Shown here piece after piece: positions 30,480 to 40,956 of a DNA stretch of 64,000 nt. Location of the stretch: assembly GCF_024679095.1 (NCBI RefSeq), contig NW_026110795.1:475591-539590 (forward strand), given 5' to 3'. Both the position numbers and the translations under genes were made by a program. The DNA is from Eriocheir sinensis (lineage: Eukaryota > Arthropoda > Malacostraca > Decapoda > Varunidae). The notes under the pieces were generated by a model. It was given only the letters and a program-made list of their open reading frames with translations, was not told where the DNA came from and ran no database searches. Every line of letters begins with the position of its first letter. Within the stretch, counting starts at the first letter, position 1.

Positions 30480-31560
30480 AGAAGAAACCGACCCAAAATT
30501 TTATATAGACATATAAATAAGATATTATGGAAAAAAAGACACTGTGAATGCAATCAAAGTGAGTGACCAAGTCTATGAAGATGTAAAGGAAATCTGTGAA
30601 ATATTAAATGAAAACTTTCAGAAGGTGTTTACCCAAGAGACAAAATTTGAAGAGAGGGATGAGGAGAGAAGTGTCAAAAGAATGAAAAACATAAGTGGAT
30701 GAAGAAGAGATACTGGGGCTATTGAAATCAGTAAATGGTAAGAAGGCAATGGGTCCAGATGAAGTACGTATCAGGCCAAGTACTGACAGAGTGAAGGGAA
30801 CAGTTAATAGAACCAATTCATGATGTTGTAAGTTGTTCAATCAAGACTGAAGAAGCCCCAGTACAATGGAAGAGGGCACATGTGGTCCCATTATATAAGA
30901 GCAGAAATAAACAAGAGCTGCTGAACTATAGACTGGTTTCTCTTACAGGTGTAATGTGCAAAATGTGTGAGAAGGCAATTAAATAAAAGACAGCTGGAAA
31001 GAGAAGATAATAAATGAAAGTCAATTTGGATTCAGACAAGGTAAATCTTGTGTCACAAATCCAGTATGTTTTTACTCAATAATAATTGATATAGTACAGG
31101 AGAGAGACGGATGGACAGACTGCATATTTTTGGATCTAAAAAAGTCATTTGATAAAGTTCCACATAAGAGGCTGCTGTGGAAATTAGAAAATAGAGAAGG
31201 ATTGGGGAGATATATGACAGAATGGATGAAAAATTACCTGGCAAACAGAGAAATGAGAACCATGTTGAAAGATGAAAAATCGGACTGGAGAAAGGTCACA
31301 AGTGGAGTGCCACAGGGATCAGTGTTAGCGCCTATATGATGTTTTTAATATATAGAAATGATATGCCAGAAAAAGTAAAGTTAGTACATGAGTATGTTTG
31401 CAGATGATGCCAAACTGCTTAGAAAATAAGATATGAGGATCATTGTACTAAACTCAAGGAAGATTTAAATGAGACATGAATGGAGTAAAAAATGGGAAAT
31501 AGATTTTAATGAAAAGAAATTGAAGGGCATGGTGACATGTGGCAATCCACCATACATGAC
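30480..31560 (+). mobile_element. Family D LINE copy 3, heavily decayed
   Basis: Scattered plus-strand matches: DPKFYIDI (30490), WKRAHVVPLYKSRN (30868), LNYRLVSLTGVMCKMCEKAI (30920), LDLKKSFDKVPHKRLLWKL (31130), KSDWRKVTSGVPQGSVLAPI (31277-31337) and a shifted FADDAKLL (31396). Stops are frequent. The 3-prime end is missing. Confidence 0.75.
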
Positions 31561-33530
31561 CCAGGTCTAAAAACTGATCAGTTTAGCTTATCCTCTCTGC
31601 CTCTGTCTCTCTCCCCCAGTGTGTGGGATTGTAAAGAAGGCTGATAATGTGTACAAGTGTGGCTATTCAATTCTTCCCTTTTCCTTGGGAGCATCAGGGC
31701 TGGGTGCCAGGTGTCACAAGTAGATGTATGTTGTTACCAAAAGCACCCGGTCACACTTCTGTTTGCATGAGTGAAACACAAAAATAGTAGCGGCTGCATG
31801 CTTATGAGAGGAGGATGGCAATGTAGTACTTAGCATATTGTCATCATAGTCTCATACTTGGTCCATATTTAGCCGTTTCTCAGCCACTCATACCTTCACG
31901 TTGGCTGAAGCAGACAGATAAAGACAGATAAAGACTTCAATGGACCTCCTTCTTTATTTGTCATTTTTTTCTCTCTTTCTAGTCATGGTGGTTGTGACAT
32001 CAACCAAATTATAGTTAGAGAAGATGTTTTTTGTGACAGTGTAGTTGTGGATCATGATTTGGTTATTGGCCATGACCACTCCTAGGTCAGAGTTGCTACC
32101 CTTTAGTAAGGCCGCAGATATTTGGAGCGCTAGCTTGGATCTGGTGAAGCAAAACAAGCAACCCAAGACTGCAGGCGAGTCTCAAAGACTTCAGAGTCCT
32201 TGGGGAGATCCCTATAGTGTGGTGAAGTGCCTCTACGATTCTACATGTCACTTAAGGGAAAGATGGAATCATGTGAGGCAGCTGGGGAGGTGCCACAGAC
32301 CTGTCCCAATACATGTGTAACACAGGAGGTCACATGTCAACGAGAAGGGGCAGCCGATCCTTGGGAACAAGTGAACCAGTGACAACTCAGAGCTCTCCAC
32401 AGGAGTTTGCTGATAGCTATCATTGGATGTCCGGTAGGCAGTTGAGGACTGGAGAGCCCAGCATCGCACTGAGACAAGACGGATGATTAATAGACTAAAT
32501 TTGAAGAATAATGTTTTCTAGACTGTACACAATACGTATTGCATCAAGACAACTCAATTATGAAGGAAGGGGTTGTGTTATGCCACTGCATTGTATTAGT
32601 TCTAGGAAGTTATGGTACTCGACTCAACTAGTCTTCACTATTCACATGCATACCTTACTGAAGCCCTTGAGAAAGAATTTGGGTGTATAAGAGCTAACAC
32701 AGGTAGGGCAGTCAGTCAGCGAGGGACTCAGAGAGAGAGAGAGTAGAGGACGAGGCAGAGGAAGACCCAACTATAGTCTGTTTCATAAAATATTACAGGC
32801 AGTCACACCACCTCTTTTTTCACTTGATTTTGATTAGCTCTGTGGCAGCCAGTCACCGCACAGAACCTGCCACTTTGCGACCACCTTGACCGCTGGCATT
32901 GCAACTCTGTGCAATGTTTTTTAGTATTCTAATACTGTCTAGAATACTGTTTCCCTAATAGCATTGCCATCCTGGAGTCATTATCTATAACACTCGTTCT
33001 ATAACACAAGATGACTAATTATTTTTTCTCATAGATATCATGTGATGAATGAAGATATTTTTTTACATGATAAAAACAAGTTTATATTTCCATCTTTATT
33101 CATGTTAACAGCATAGTTATGGCTATTTTTCTTGTCCCATCATAAAATTTGACAGTTTAGGCACTATACATGTTCAGTGGAAAAATTGCGGTAAGTTAAT
33201 ATTTCATAGTGATACTGAGGTGTAAAATATTTTTCTTCATGTATTCCAGAGCACTGTGAGGTAGTGTGAGCACAGAGCGAGCTTCCTGGGCCAAGCAACT
33301 TTCTCAGCGCGGTGATTGGCTGCCACTTGGCCAGGCAAAATTGAAGAGCATGAGGGTGTGTGGCCGCCTGTAGTATCCAAGTGAAACAGACTATAATTAG
33401 GATGAGAGAGGTCAGTGATACAAGACTCAGCATGGATCAGGAAAGGCAAGGACATTCCCAGACTTCTGATTGTGATTGTTGCTGTGCTGAAGCAGGAAGA
33501 AAGACCACTGTTTGCCTCCCTGCATTTCTG
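31561..33530. other. No recognised gene or element
   Basis: About 2 kb without a recognisable exon, RNA gene or repeat. Short open stretches near 32045-32469 have no family signature. A GAGAGAGAGAGAG run lies near 32731. Confidence 0.4.
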
Positions 33531-33534
33531 GATC

Positions 33535-34110
33535 TGGATCTGGATCTGGATCTTAATGTGCAGGGCGCCTGTACAGGTGCATAACACGCATATTTGTGTT
33601 GGCTGTTGGGGGGACGGGGAAGCTGGGTGTGCAGGGGAGGGAAGTGAATAAAGTGTAATTGCTAGTGTTGGTGTGTTGTGGTGACAAGTGCGTGTGTACT
33701 TGTTTTCTGAATGAGTCTATTGTACCGCAGTCTAAAATCTATTGAGGGAGGCTGTTCCAGTCATGTATGGTGCGTGGAAAGTATGAGTGCTTGTATGCGT
33801 CAGTGTTATTATGATATGTTTGGTATTTATGGATGTGTGTGTTATGAGTACGTTGACTGTTTGCGTTGTGTAAGTATGTATGTGAGTCAATGTCAATGTG
33901 AGTATTTGTGATCTTGTACATAAGTGTAAGTCTGTGTGCTTGTCTGCGTATGTGAAGAGGTTCCATGTTTATTTGTTGTTTTATCCTTGTTGTGATTCCA
34001 GGCGTTGGCGTGTAATTGTTTGTAATGAGCCTAGCCGCCTTGGTGTTGATTTGTTCTAAGCTATCAATGCTTCTGTGTGTGTAAGGATCCCACACCGTGG
34101 AGCAGTTTTC
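33535..34110 (-). mobile_element. LINE 3-prime end (family J), copy 1
   Basis: The minus strand reads MWDPYTHRSIDSLEQINTKA, TRIKQQINMEPLHIRRQAHR and SYFPRTIHDWNSLPQ, the C-terminus of a Jockey-like ORF2. It ends in a GATCCA repeat (33530-33555) as a 3-prime tail. It is 5-prime truncated. Confidence 0.8.
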
Positions 34111-34589
34111 ATCACCTCCTGCTGGATACTGTTAAGTCTCCAGGGTGTGAAGGCCCACAGAACCCACTTGAAGCACACATGAGAACCCACAGCCCACCTA
34201 CTGTAAGATGCAGTTGGTGTCAGGAACAGAGCTACGTATGTTGCACTTGGTCTCAGTGGTGCAAATATCAGTTAACCTGCACTATTACACACCTTAAATA
34301 TAACGAATTTAGGCTTTAACAAACTTTTGGGGCCAGTCTTGGTGTATACAGGGATTCACCGAGCAAACTCAGTAAGTGTGTGGTTCAGTTTGGTGGTGGT
34401 GCAGCTGAGCAAGTAGACACACGTTGATTGGCGGCGGAGGGAACTAAACAGCCAGGCGGTGTACGTGTGTTTAATAGTGACTCTCAGTCTAACTTTATCC
34501 ACCCAACTGTAAACACCTTTGCTCTCATCCTTCTGTACCTCACCTCGCATCTAATACAAAGAACAAACTTTGTTACATAACGATTTTTA

Positions 34590-34920
34590 ATTTTTTTTAC
34601 GTCTTAGCCTATAGCACTGGTACGCTTTCTTCAGGGGCCTGGTGGTCAGTCTAAGCCCGTCATGGTGCAGGCATTTTTTGTTTGTTTATAGTGGCCCCAT
34701 TTATGCTTGGCTCATGCCGCCCCAGAGCTCATTCTTGATTCACTGGACGGTTTCTTCTAGAGTCCGGGTTGATAGGTGATCTTCAGGACAGCATGTGGGC
34801 AGTCTTAGGCCACTCGACAGTGACTGAAAAATCCCAGGTGGTAGCGGGCGGATTCGAACCGACATCGTCCATGGCACGGTGAATGCGGAGCCTGCATGCT
34901 GACCACTCAGCCACCGCCTA
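34590..34920 (-). mobile_element. SINE family S, near full length, antisense
   Basis: Reversed, it starts GGCGGTGGCTGAGTGGTCAG, has a B box GGTTCGAATCC (at about 34855), body words as in the copy at 61050, and a 3-prime end near 34580 with TACGTAAAAAA-like tail. Confidence 0.8.
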
Positions 34921-35111
34921 CCCTGTAAATGGTTCGAACTAGCGAACTTTCAGTTCATGAAACGTGTAAGGTTCATTGTATTTAAAAAGGTTGGATCCCT
35001 TGGATATAACAGTTTTTTGGATATGATGTCACCTCCACTCTCCCAATTGGTTCATTAAAGCGAGAATTTAATGTATGTAACAGTGGTGTCATGAGTGAGG
35101 ACCACTACTTA

Positions 35112-35340
35112 CTTACCAGGCAGTGGCTGAGTGGTCAGCATGCAGGCACGACAACCAGGAGGACTGAGGTTCACATCCACCAGCTACTACAAGCTGGCAC
35201 TTTTCAGTTATTGCTGAGTGGCCTAAGACTTCTCACATTCTGTCCTGAAGACCACCTATGAATCTGAACTCAAGATTCTCTCTAAAATGAGGATCAAAGA
35301 TGAGCTCCGGGGGACATAATTAGCCAAGCAGGATGGCGCC
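35112..35340 (+). mobile_element. SINE family S, 3-prime truncated
   Basis: GGCAGTGGCTGAGTGGTCAG head, degraded B box (GAGGTTCACATCC), TTGCTGAGTGGCCTAAGACT, CCTGAAGACCACCTATGAAT and AGGATGGCGCCACTA. It stops where an RTE fragment starts. Confidence 0.75.
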
Positions 35341-35344
35341 ACTA

Positions 35345-36155
35345 TGTGTGAAACTGAAGAGAAGGAGCTAGGTGTTCTACACCAAACTCAACTCTGTATT
35401 GGACCGGTGCCCCCTTGGAACATATTCATTGTCTTTGGCAACTTCAGTGCTACTACTGGCACTAACAGGGTTGGTTGTGATCCTGGCTTGGATCCTGAAG
35501 ATCCAAGAGGCTAAGAATTGCAGGTTCTTGGTACCAAAGACCAGCGCTGCACTGCTGGACTTGATATATCAGTGCCAGAAAGGTGTCTAAGGAGATCTAC
35601 CACATCCTTGTAGGCAACTGGAGAATCCTCCAGAACTGTAGGGTTTCATGTAGTGTTGAGTTCTTTGCAACTGATTATTTATTTTAGGCTTGTTGTTGCA
35701 ACCCTCAAGCTTCACTTCAAATCAAGAATCTCGAGATGCAGCAATACTGTGGTCCTCGAGAGGCTGAAATACCTGGCATGTGCTAACCAGTACGTAGCGA
35801 CAGTCTCAAATTGGTTCAATGTGCTCAGCACCCTTGAGGACCCTGCAGAACTATGGGATAAATTTTGATGTGAAATTGATGTGAGTGCATTGGAGAGCGC
35901 CTGAGATCTAGGAGAGGTTTTGCCTCGGGGGAGTTGCTGAAGAATATTGAGGAGAGTCGCACTGCCAGGCTTGCTGGAAATCGGGACCAATTTAAGTCTC
36001 TGTCGCATAGGACTAGAGCTCTCTTGAGGAGCGACAAGGAGAGGAATGTCAGGAGTCTTCCTGAGGAAGTCAAGGGTCATCTCAATGCATATGACCACTG
36101 ACCTGCTTACCAAGCCCTGAAGCAGCTCTGCTCCGAGCCTCCCGCTTAGGTGAGC
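35345..36155 (+). mobile_element. RTE-type LINE, endonuclease/linker remnant
   Basis: Frame-hopping matches to an RTE endonuclease: FYTKLNSVLDRCPLG (35373), a shifted GDFNA-type stretch, QRPALHCWT-like, LVVATLKLHFKSR (35695), YVATVSNWFNVLSTLEDPAELW (about 35795), ARLAGNRDQFKSL (about 35960) and LLRSDKERNVRSLPEEVKGH (about 36025). RT itself is absent. Many indels; inactive. Confidence 0.65.
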
Positions 36156-36575
36156 ATTGTCCGAAAAGTATATGATTTCATATTTCTGATTCAAATCATA
36201 ATACATATATACATCTTTAGCATCTTATAATATTACATTCACTATATGTAACTTTAAATGAACAACATAGAGCATGTGACAGTTGCTTATGTGGGAAAAA
36301 ATGTATTTAAATTTCCTATATCTTTCATTTCTCCGTTTCTTAAATACTATTAGTACATAAGTCAAGTGTCTTTATATCGTAGCTATGAGAAAAATGTGAT
36401 TTCTTAATAATAGCAAAAAACTAGTAAGAAAAATTACTTGAACGTACGCCGCATGCATATTAGTTTTGGTAGTTCCACCAGGGCCACCAGATGGCAGGTA
36501 GTGTTCAGTGAAGGACCCAATATAAGAGGTAGGAAACTGCTAGTAATAGAAAGAGTTGATGAGATGAAGAGCCTT
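36156..36575. other. No recognised feature
   Basis: AT-rich sequence; neither strand holds a recognisable exon or repeat. Confidence 0.4.
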
Positions 36576-37400
36576 TGACTCCACTCTGTCTAGTAAGACT
36601 ATGTGTGGAGCACCCCCACACGAGATGCATACTTCATACGAGGACGGGCAAGGCCCCTGTATATGGACAGCATCTGTGTGGGGGAAAAGAACTGGCGGAG
36701 ACGATACAGAACGCCCAACCTCGAGGAAGCTGATGTAGCAAGAGAAGAGATATGAAATTTCCAGTTAAGATTTTGAGTTGAGGATAGACCAAGGATGCCT
36801 AATGTAGAAGAAGGTGACAGATGAGTGTTGTTAATGAAGAATAGTGAATAGGTGTTTGGAAGATTGTGTCGAGTTGATAGGTGGAGAAATTGAGTTTCTG
36901 AGGCACTAAAGGACACCAACTTCCTTTTGCCCGAATCGGAAATATAAGCAAGATATGAGGTCAAGCATTATGCAGCCTCCAGCCTGGATTCACGCAATTC
37001 CTGTGGGGAGAGTCTTCTGTTAAATGATGTTGAGTAATGCAGTCATCAGCATAGGAGTAGATAGGACAGTTTGTTATAGAAAGAAGATCATTAATAATTA
37101 ACAGAAAGAGTGGAGGATCGGACAGCCCTGCGGGTCACCACTGTTGATAGGGGGAAGAACAGTGACCGTCTACCACAGCAGAGATAGAACGGCCAGAAAG
37201 GAAACTGGAGATGAAACTACAAAGAGAGGGGTAGAAACAGAAGGAGAGAAGTTTAGAAAGCAAAGACTTAAGTGCCAGACCTTGTCGAATGCTTTTGAAA
37301 TGTTTAGGGCAACGGTGAACGTGAAAGTTTCACCAAAACGTCTAAGAGAGGAAGGAGGGGGGAGCATAAAAAGCTGGGCGAGCAGGCAGACATGACCTGA
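36576..37400 (-). mobile_element. Family C LINE copy, antisense, RT fragment
   Basis: The minus strand reads SSLRRFGETFTFTVALNISK and AFDKVWHLSL (37340-37270; motif A Asp changed to Asn in ALNISKAFD), a decayed motif B and C, then [20 protein letters not shown] (36925) and RLGVLYRLRQFFSPTQMLSI (36720-36660). It is truncated at both ends and inactive. Confidence 0.8.
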
Positions 37401-37439
37401 CACTTGACCCATGGTGTCCACTCGCCGCTGCAAACAATG

Positions 37440-37700
37440 GCCAGGGCATACTTGCAGTTGTAGTGCAGTGACTAGCCTGATGGGGGAGCCCTGCTCCCAT
37501 AACTCGCGTACTCTGTTAGGGGGGCTACCTCTTTGGCCGACTGGTTAAGGAGTGGCTTTCCCGCCTCGCTAATCCCGGGTTCGATCCCCGCCGGCAAAAC
37601 CTTTCTTTATTTGGATTAATTTATTATCGTGTGTTTCGTTACACGCGGTTGTCGTGTTGGAGTGTAGTAAATAGTAAATTCTGGTGTTTCACAGTGTCAA
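37440..37700 (+). mobile_element. tRNA-like SINE family T, copy 1
   Basis: Head TTGTAGTGCAGTGACTAGCC, then a tRNA-like part CTTTGGCCGACTGGTTAAGG with B box GGGTTCGATCCCC (37579), and tail words GGATTAATTTATTATCGTGT and GGAGTGTAGTAAAT. It differs from family S. Confidence 0.7.
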
Positions 37701-38130
37701 AGGGTGCAGAGGAGCTGACAGAGAGGAAATAAGGATATGTGAATTGAATTCTGCAATAAGAAGATAAACACCACATTGGCGAGTTTGCAGTTTGCACTTT
37801 ACAGAGAGAGAGAGCAGGAGCAGTCTGAAGAGAGCACAGAAAAGCATGCACGTACGTATATTCATAAACTATACTGTGATGCAACGAAAAATATCTGAGT
37901 CCTACGGAACCGAAGGGAAATAAGTGTATAAGAGTTGTTCATGTGCTACTTTCTTTCGCCCCCATTTTCGTCTATTTGTTTTAATATTATTGTTACAAAT
38001 TCTTGATAACATGATGCAGAATTTTCTCAGGAAGACGATGGCGACTTCCGTTTTCTTAATAATGAATGGTGGTGTCAGGAAACGGGGTGGGAGTGAGGTG
38101 TGTGAAGCCGTCAGTTTTTGGATGAATCGG
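37701..38130. other. No recognised feature
   Basis: No exon or repeat is recognised. Open stretches on both strands near 37902-38237 have no family signature. Confidence 0.35.
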
Positions 38131-38139
38131 GTACAGTAA

Positions 38140-38455
38140 GATGGCCGATACCCCAGCTTCGGCGGCGGCACCTGCAAGATCTCGGCGCGCACTCTAACAC
38201 GTGACTGTGGCGTGACGTCATCAAAACATTGGCTCACTCAACGTGACGTGAAGAAGACGGGGCGAGGAGTCGAGAAGGTGCTGGCCCTCACACACTCTGA
38301 AGACCCCTCGACAACAACACTCACCAAGAAGATCAGACCCAAACAAGCACTGAAGAAGAAGTGAGAAGTTTTAGAGGCCGTGGTCCCAGCCCCCCGAGGC
38401 ACTGAAGAAGCGCGCCCTAGTGGCCCTCTACTGGTAGCCAACAGCCTGGACACAG
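38140..38455 (+). promoter_or_regulatory. Possible promoter plus non-coding first exon with CRE
   Basis: A locally GC-rich segment contains a perfect CRE palindrome TGACGTCA (38213-38220) and a half-site CGTGACG near 38240. Downstream a purine-rich transcript-like stretch without a long reading frame ends at CACAG|GTAAGT (38455). The combination resembles a first non-coding exon with its promoter. No downstream exon is identified, so this stays a suggestion. Confidence 0.35.
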
Positions 38456-38524
38456 GTAAGTGTGGCTCAGGTACAGGTTTGTTCAGGTGTTGTGTCAGGT
38501 ACTCGGTACGTGTGTTGATTTAGT

Positions 38525-38760
38525 TTTGTAGTGCAGCGACTTGCCTGATGGGCGAGCCTCCCATAACTCACTCTGCGAGGGGCGTACCTCTTTGGCCGAC
38601 TGGTTAAGGAGTGGCTCTCCCGTCTCGCTGGTCACGAATTCGATCCCCGGCGCCAGCAAACCTTTTCTTGTATGGATTAATTTCTCATATGTATCGTTAC
38701 ACGCTGTGGTCGTGTGGGAGTGTAGTAAATGAGAAAATTCGGGCATTTCAGTTTGACCTC
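38525..38760 (+). mobile_element. tRNA-like SINE family T, copy 2
   Basis: TTGTAGTGCAGCGACTTGCC head, CTTTGGCCGACTGGTTAAGG, B box AATTCGATCCCCGG (38637) and tail TGGATTAATTTCTCATATGT... GGAGTGTAGTAAATGA. About 80 percent similar to copy 1 by eye. Confidence 0.75.
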
Positions 38761-38774
38761 TTTTAACCTGTATC

Positions 38775-39480
38775 ATTTTGTAGGATCTGTATCTTGATCT
38801 TGATGCGCAGGGCACCTGTAGAGGTGCATAACACACATATTTGTGTTGGCTGTTGGGGGGACGGGGGAGCCAAGTGTGCAGGGGAGGGAAGTGAATCAAG
38901 TGTAATTGTTAGTGTTGGTGTGTTGTGGTGACAAGTGAGTATGTATTTGTTTTCTGAATGAGTCTGTTGTACCGCATTCTTAAATCTATTGAGGGAGGCT
39001 GTTCCAGTCACGTATGGTGCGTGGAAAGTATGAGTGCTTGTATGCGTCAGTGTTAGTGTGATGTGTTTGGTATTTATGGATGTGTGTGTTACGAGTACGT
39101 TGACTGTTTGCGTTGTGTAGGTATGTTTGTAGGTCATTGTCAATGTGAATGTTTGTGATCTTGTACATACGTGTAAGTCTGTGTGCTTGTCTACGTATGT
39201 GAAGAGGTTCCATGTTTATATGTTGTTTGATCCGTGTTGTGATTCCAGGCGTTGGAGAATAATTGTTTGTAATGAACCTAGCCGCCTTGGTGTTGATTTG
39301 TTCTAACCTATCAATGTTTCTGTGTGTGTGAGGATCCCACACCGTGGAGCAGTATTCAAGTGTTGGTCTCACAAGTGTGTCATAAGCTATGTGTTTAATG
39401 TCAGGTGTGCAGTTATGTAAATTCCTCCTCAGGAACCCCAGTGTTCTGTGTAGGACCTCCTCCTCTCGATTCTTTGGCTA
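38775..39480 (-). mobile_element. LINE 3-prime end (family J), copy 2
   Basis: The minus strand reads MRPTLEYCSTVWDPHTHRNI, LEQINTKAARFITNNY, TRIKQHINMEPLHIRRQAHR and SYFPRTIRDWNSLPQ. The upstream edge (39480) retains an RFLRRNLHN-like stretch. The 3-prime end near 38780 resembles copy 1 at 33540. Truncated at 5-prime. Confidence 0.85.
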
Positions 39481-39484
39481 ATAG

Positions 39485-40033
39485 GTAAATATTCGTTTTA
39501 GCACCGTGCTGGTATTTCATTACCTACCTTATGAAACTTCACTAGTTCTTCATATATCTTTTCTACAAACGTTCAACAATCATGGAAACGCTTTCAAAAT
39601 CCAATTCAAAGACTATTTATTGTTGAAAATACGAGATAATATTCACGAAAGCGTACCCTCCTCTGGCGGCGGCCACGGCGATGGTGCCGCCGCCGCAGCC
39701 GCAAAATAGCTCGCAGAGGGCTTAGGGTGGGGGAGCATATTTAAACTACTCCAACCGAACTTTACGACCTGCTAACGGGGGGACTTCGCCCCCCTCGACC
39801 CCCTCCCCCCCACATGTATATGCGACTTATTTCTGCGAGGAGGTATTTCTCACAACGCCGGCTGCACCGCCGCCAGAGGAGGCTGCGCTTTCATGAATAT
39901 CATCCCCTATTTTTAACAATAAAGAGTCCTTGAATTTGATTTTGAAAGCGTTTCCATGATTGTTGAATGTTTGTAGAAAAGATATATGAAGAGCTAGGCA
40001 ATGAAATACTGGCACGGTACTAAAACGAATCTT
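39485..40033. mobile_element. Fold-back element with about 180 bp arms
   Basis: Left arm 39485-39670 and right arm 39860-40033 are inverted repeats (ATTCGTTTTAGCACCGTGCT against the reverse of GGCACGGTACTAAAACGAAT; TGGAAACGCTTTCAAAATCC against its complement at 39937). The loop holds GC-rich palindromes such as GGGGGGACTTCGCCCCCC (39777). Confidence 0.8.
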
Positions 40034-40129
40034 AACCGGCTAATGTTGATCATCGTTTCCGTTGATTACCGTTGATGAGGTTTCAGTCCCGGTCTGCCGC
40101 CGTAACAGCGCTCCACAGGGCCGCCAACA

Positions 40130-40470
40130 TTATAACAGTAATACTAGCACCAAAAGTTGTCCTCAATCCACATCTTTGTAAAGTCGCAGGATTTAGTGAA
40201 TAAGTGAGTCTTTAGCACTTTCTTGAAGATTAACAGACTGCCACTACTCTTAAAATCCCCGGGTAATTCATTATAGAGCTGCGGGGCACTCTTCTCAAAT
40301 GCTCTGAAACCCAGTTCCAGGCGCCGGATGCTCAAAGGTGGTGGTAACTTATCCCCGGAGACGGTTGTAAGTCACGGGTCGCGTCGCAAGTTTGCTCCCC
40401 GCTGGGATCCTCCTCCGCAGCGATGCACAGCGCGGTCGCCGCGGCGTGCTAAGGGTCAGCCCTATGGTTC
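40130..40470 (-). mobile_element. LINE 3-prime coding fragment
   Basis: The minus strand reads LPPPLSIRRLELGFRAFEKS, APQLYNELPGDFKSSGSLL and FKKVLKTHLFTKSCDF, the C-terminal signature of a Jockey/L2-like ORF2. Nothing upstream remains. Confidence 0.65.
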
Positions 40471-40489
40471 ACGAGTGAGGCGGTAGAGG

Positions 40490-40660
40490 GCGGGCAGCTC
40501 ACCAGCTGAAGTGGATGCAACCAATGGAAATCAGTGAAACAAAAAAGACAGCCAATCAGGATCAAGGAAGGTGATTGCAAAAAAACGGCGCCAGAGACGA
40601 AAACTACCGCGAGTCAGTATTTCCTCAAGTCCGTACAGCCAAGCTAAGATGGGGAAGACT
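40490..40660 (+). promoter_or_regulatory. Possible CCAAT-box promoter region
   Basis: Two CCAAT boxes (AACCAATGG at 40529 and GCCAATCAGG at 40551) lie 40-130 bp upstream of the small ORF at 40650-40956. There is no TATA box. It could be a host or LINE internal promoter. Confidence 0.3.
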
Positions 40661-40668
40661 AGTGAGTA

Positions 40669-40956
40669 TTGGCCGGAGAGGAGGTTGCCGTGCAGGAAAT
40701 AACGACGGTCAAGATTTTAGAAGTGGGGCAGTTGTCAGGCGCGGCAAAGAGGTGTGGGTTAGAGGTGAACAACGTATGCTATGTGTGTGGGTACGAGAGG
40801 AAGTTAGAGGCTCAGGAATGCATAATACGTGCATTGAGGAGTGAGATGAGGGAGCTAAGGAAGAGGTTTGACAGTGCTCAGGAGAGGCAAGTCCTGGGGG
40901 CCGGCCTGGCAAGGGCGATGGACAAGGGAGAGGCAGGTGTGAGCACGGGTGCCTGA
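40669..40956 (+). CDS. Small coiled-coil ORF, possibly LINE ORF1 remnant
   Basis: About 95 open codons ending at TGA 40956. The visible protein has VKILEVGQLSGAAKRCGLEV, a CYVCGY pair of cysteines, and a charged helix (IIRALRSEMRELRKRFD) that could form a coiled coil. An ATG at 40650 (MGKTSEYWPE) would join it after a one-base shift. I do not recognise the family. Its build (Cys pair plus coiled coil) recalls LINE ORF1 proteins, which bind the element RNA, but this is inference. Confidence 0.35.
   Translation: MAGEEVAVQEITTVKILEVGQLSGAAKRCGLEVNNVCYVCGYERKLEAQECIIRALRSEMRELRKRFDSAQERQVLGAGLARAMDKGEAGVSTGA

Noticed and set aside
32045..32470. Overlapping plus and minus open frames
   Set aside because: No motif, no splice context and no codon bias; length is within chance expectation.
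37144..37395. Plus-strand open frame at 37144-37395
   Set aside because: It lies opposite a family C LINE fragment whose motifs are clear on the minus strand.
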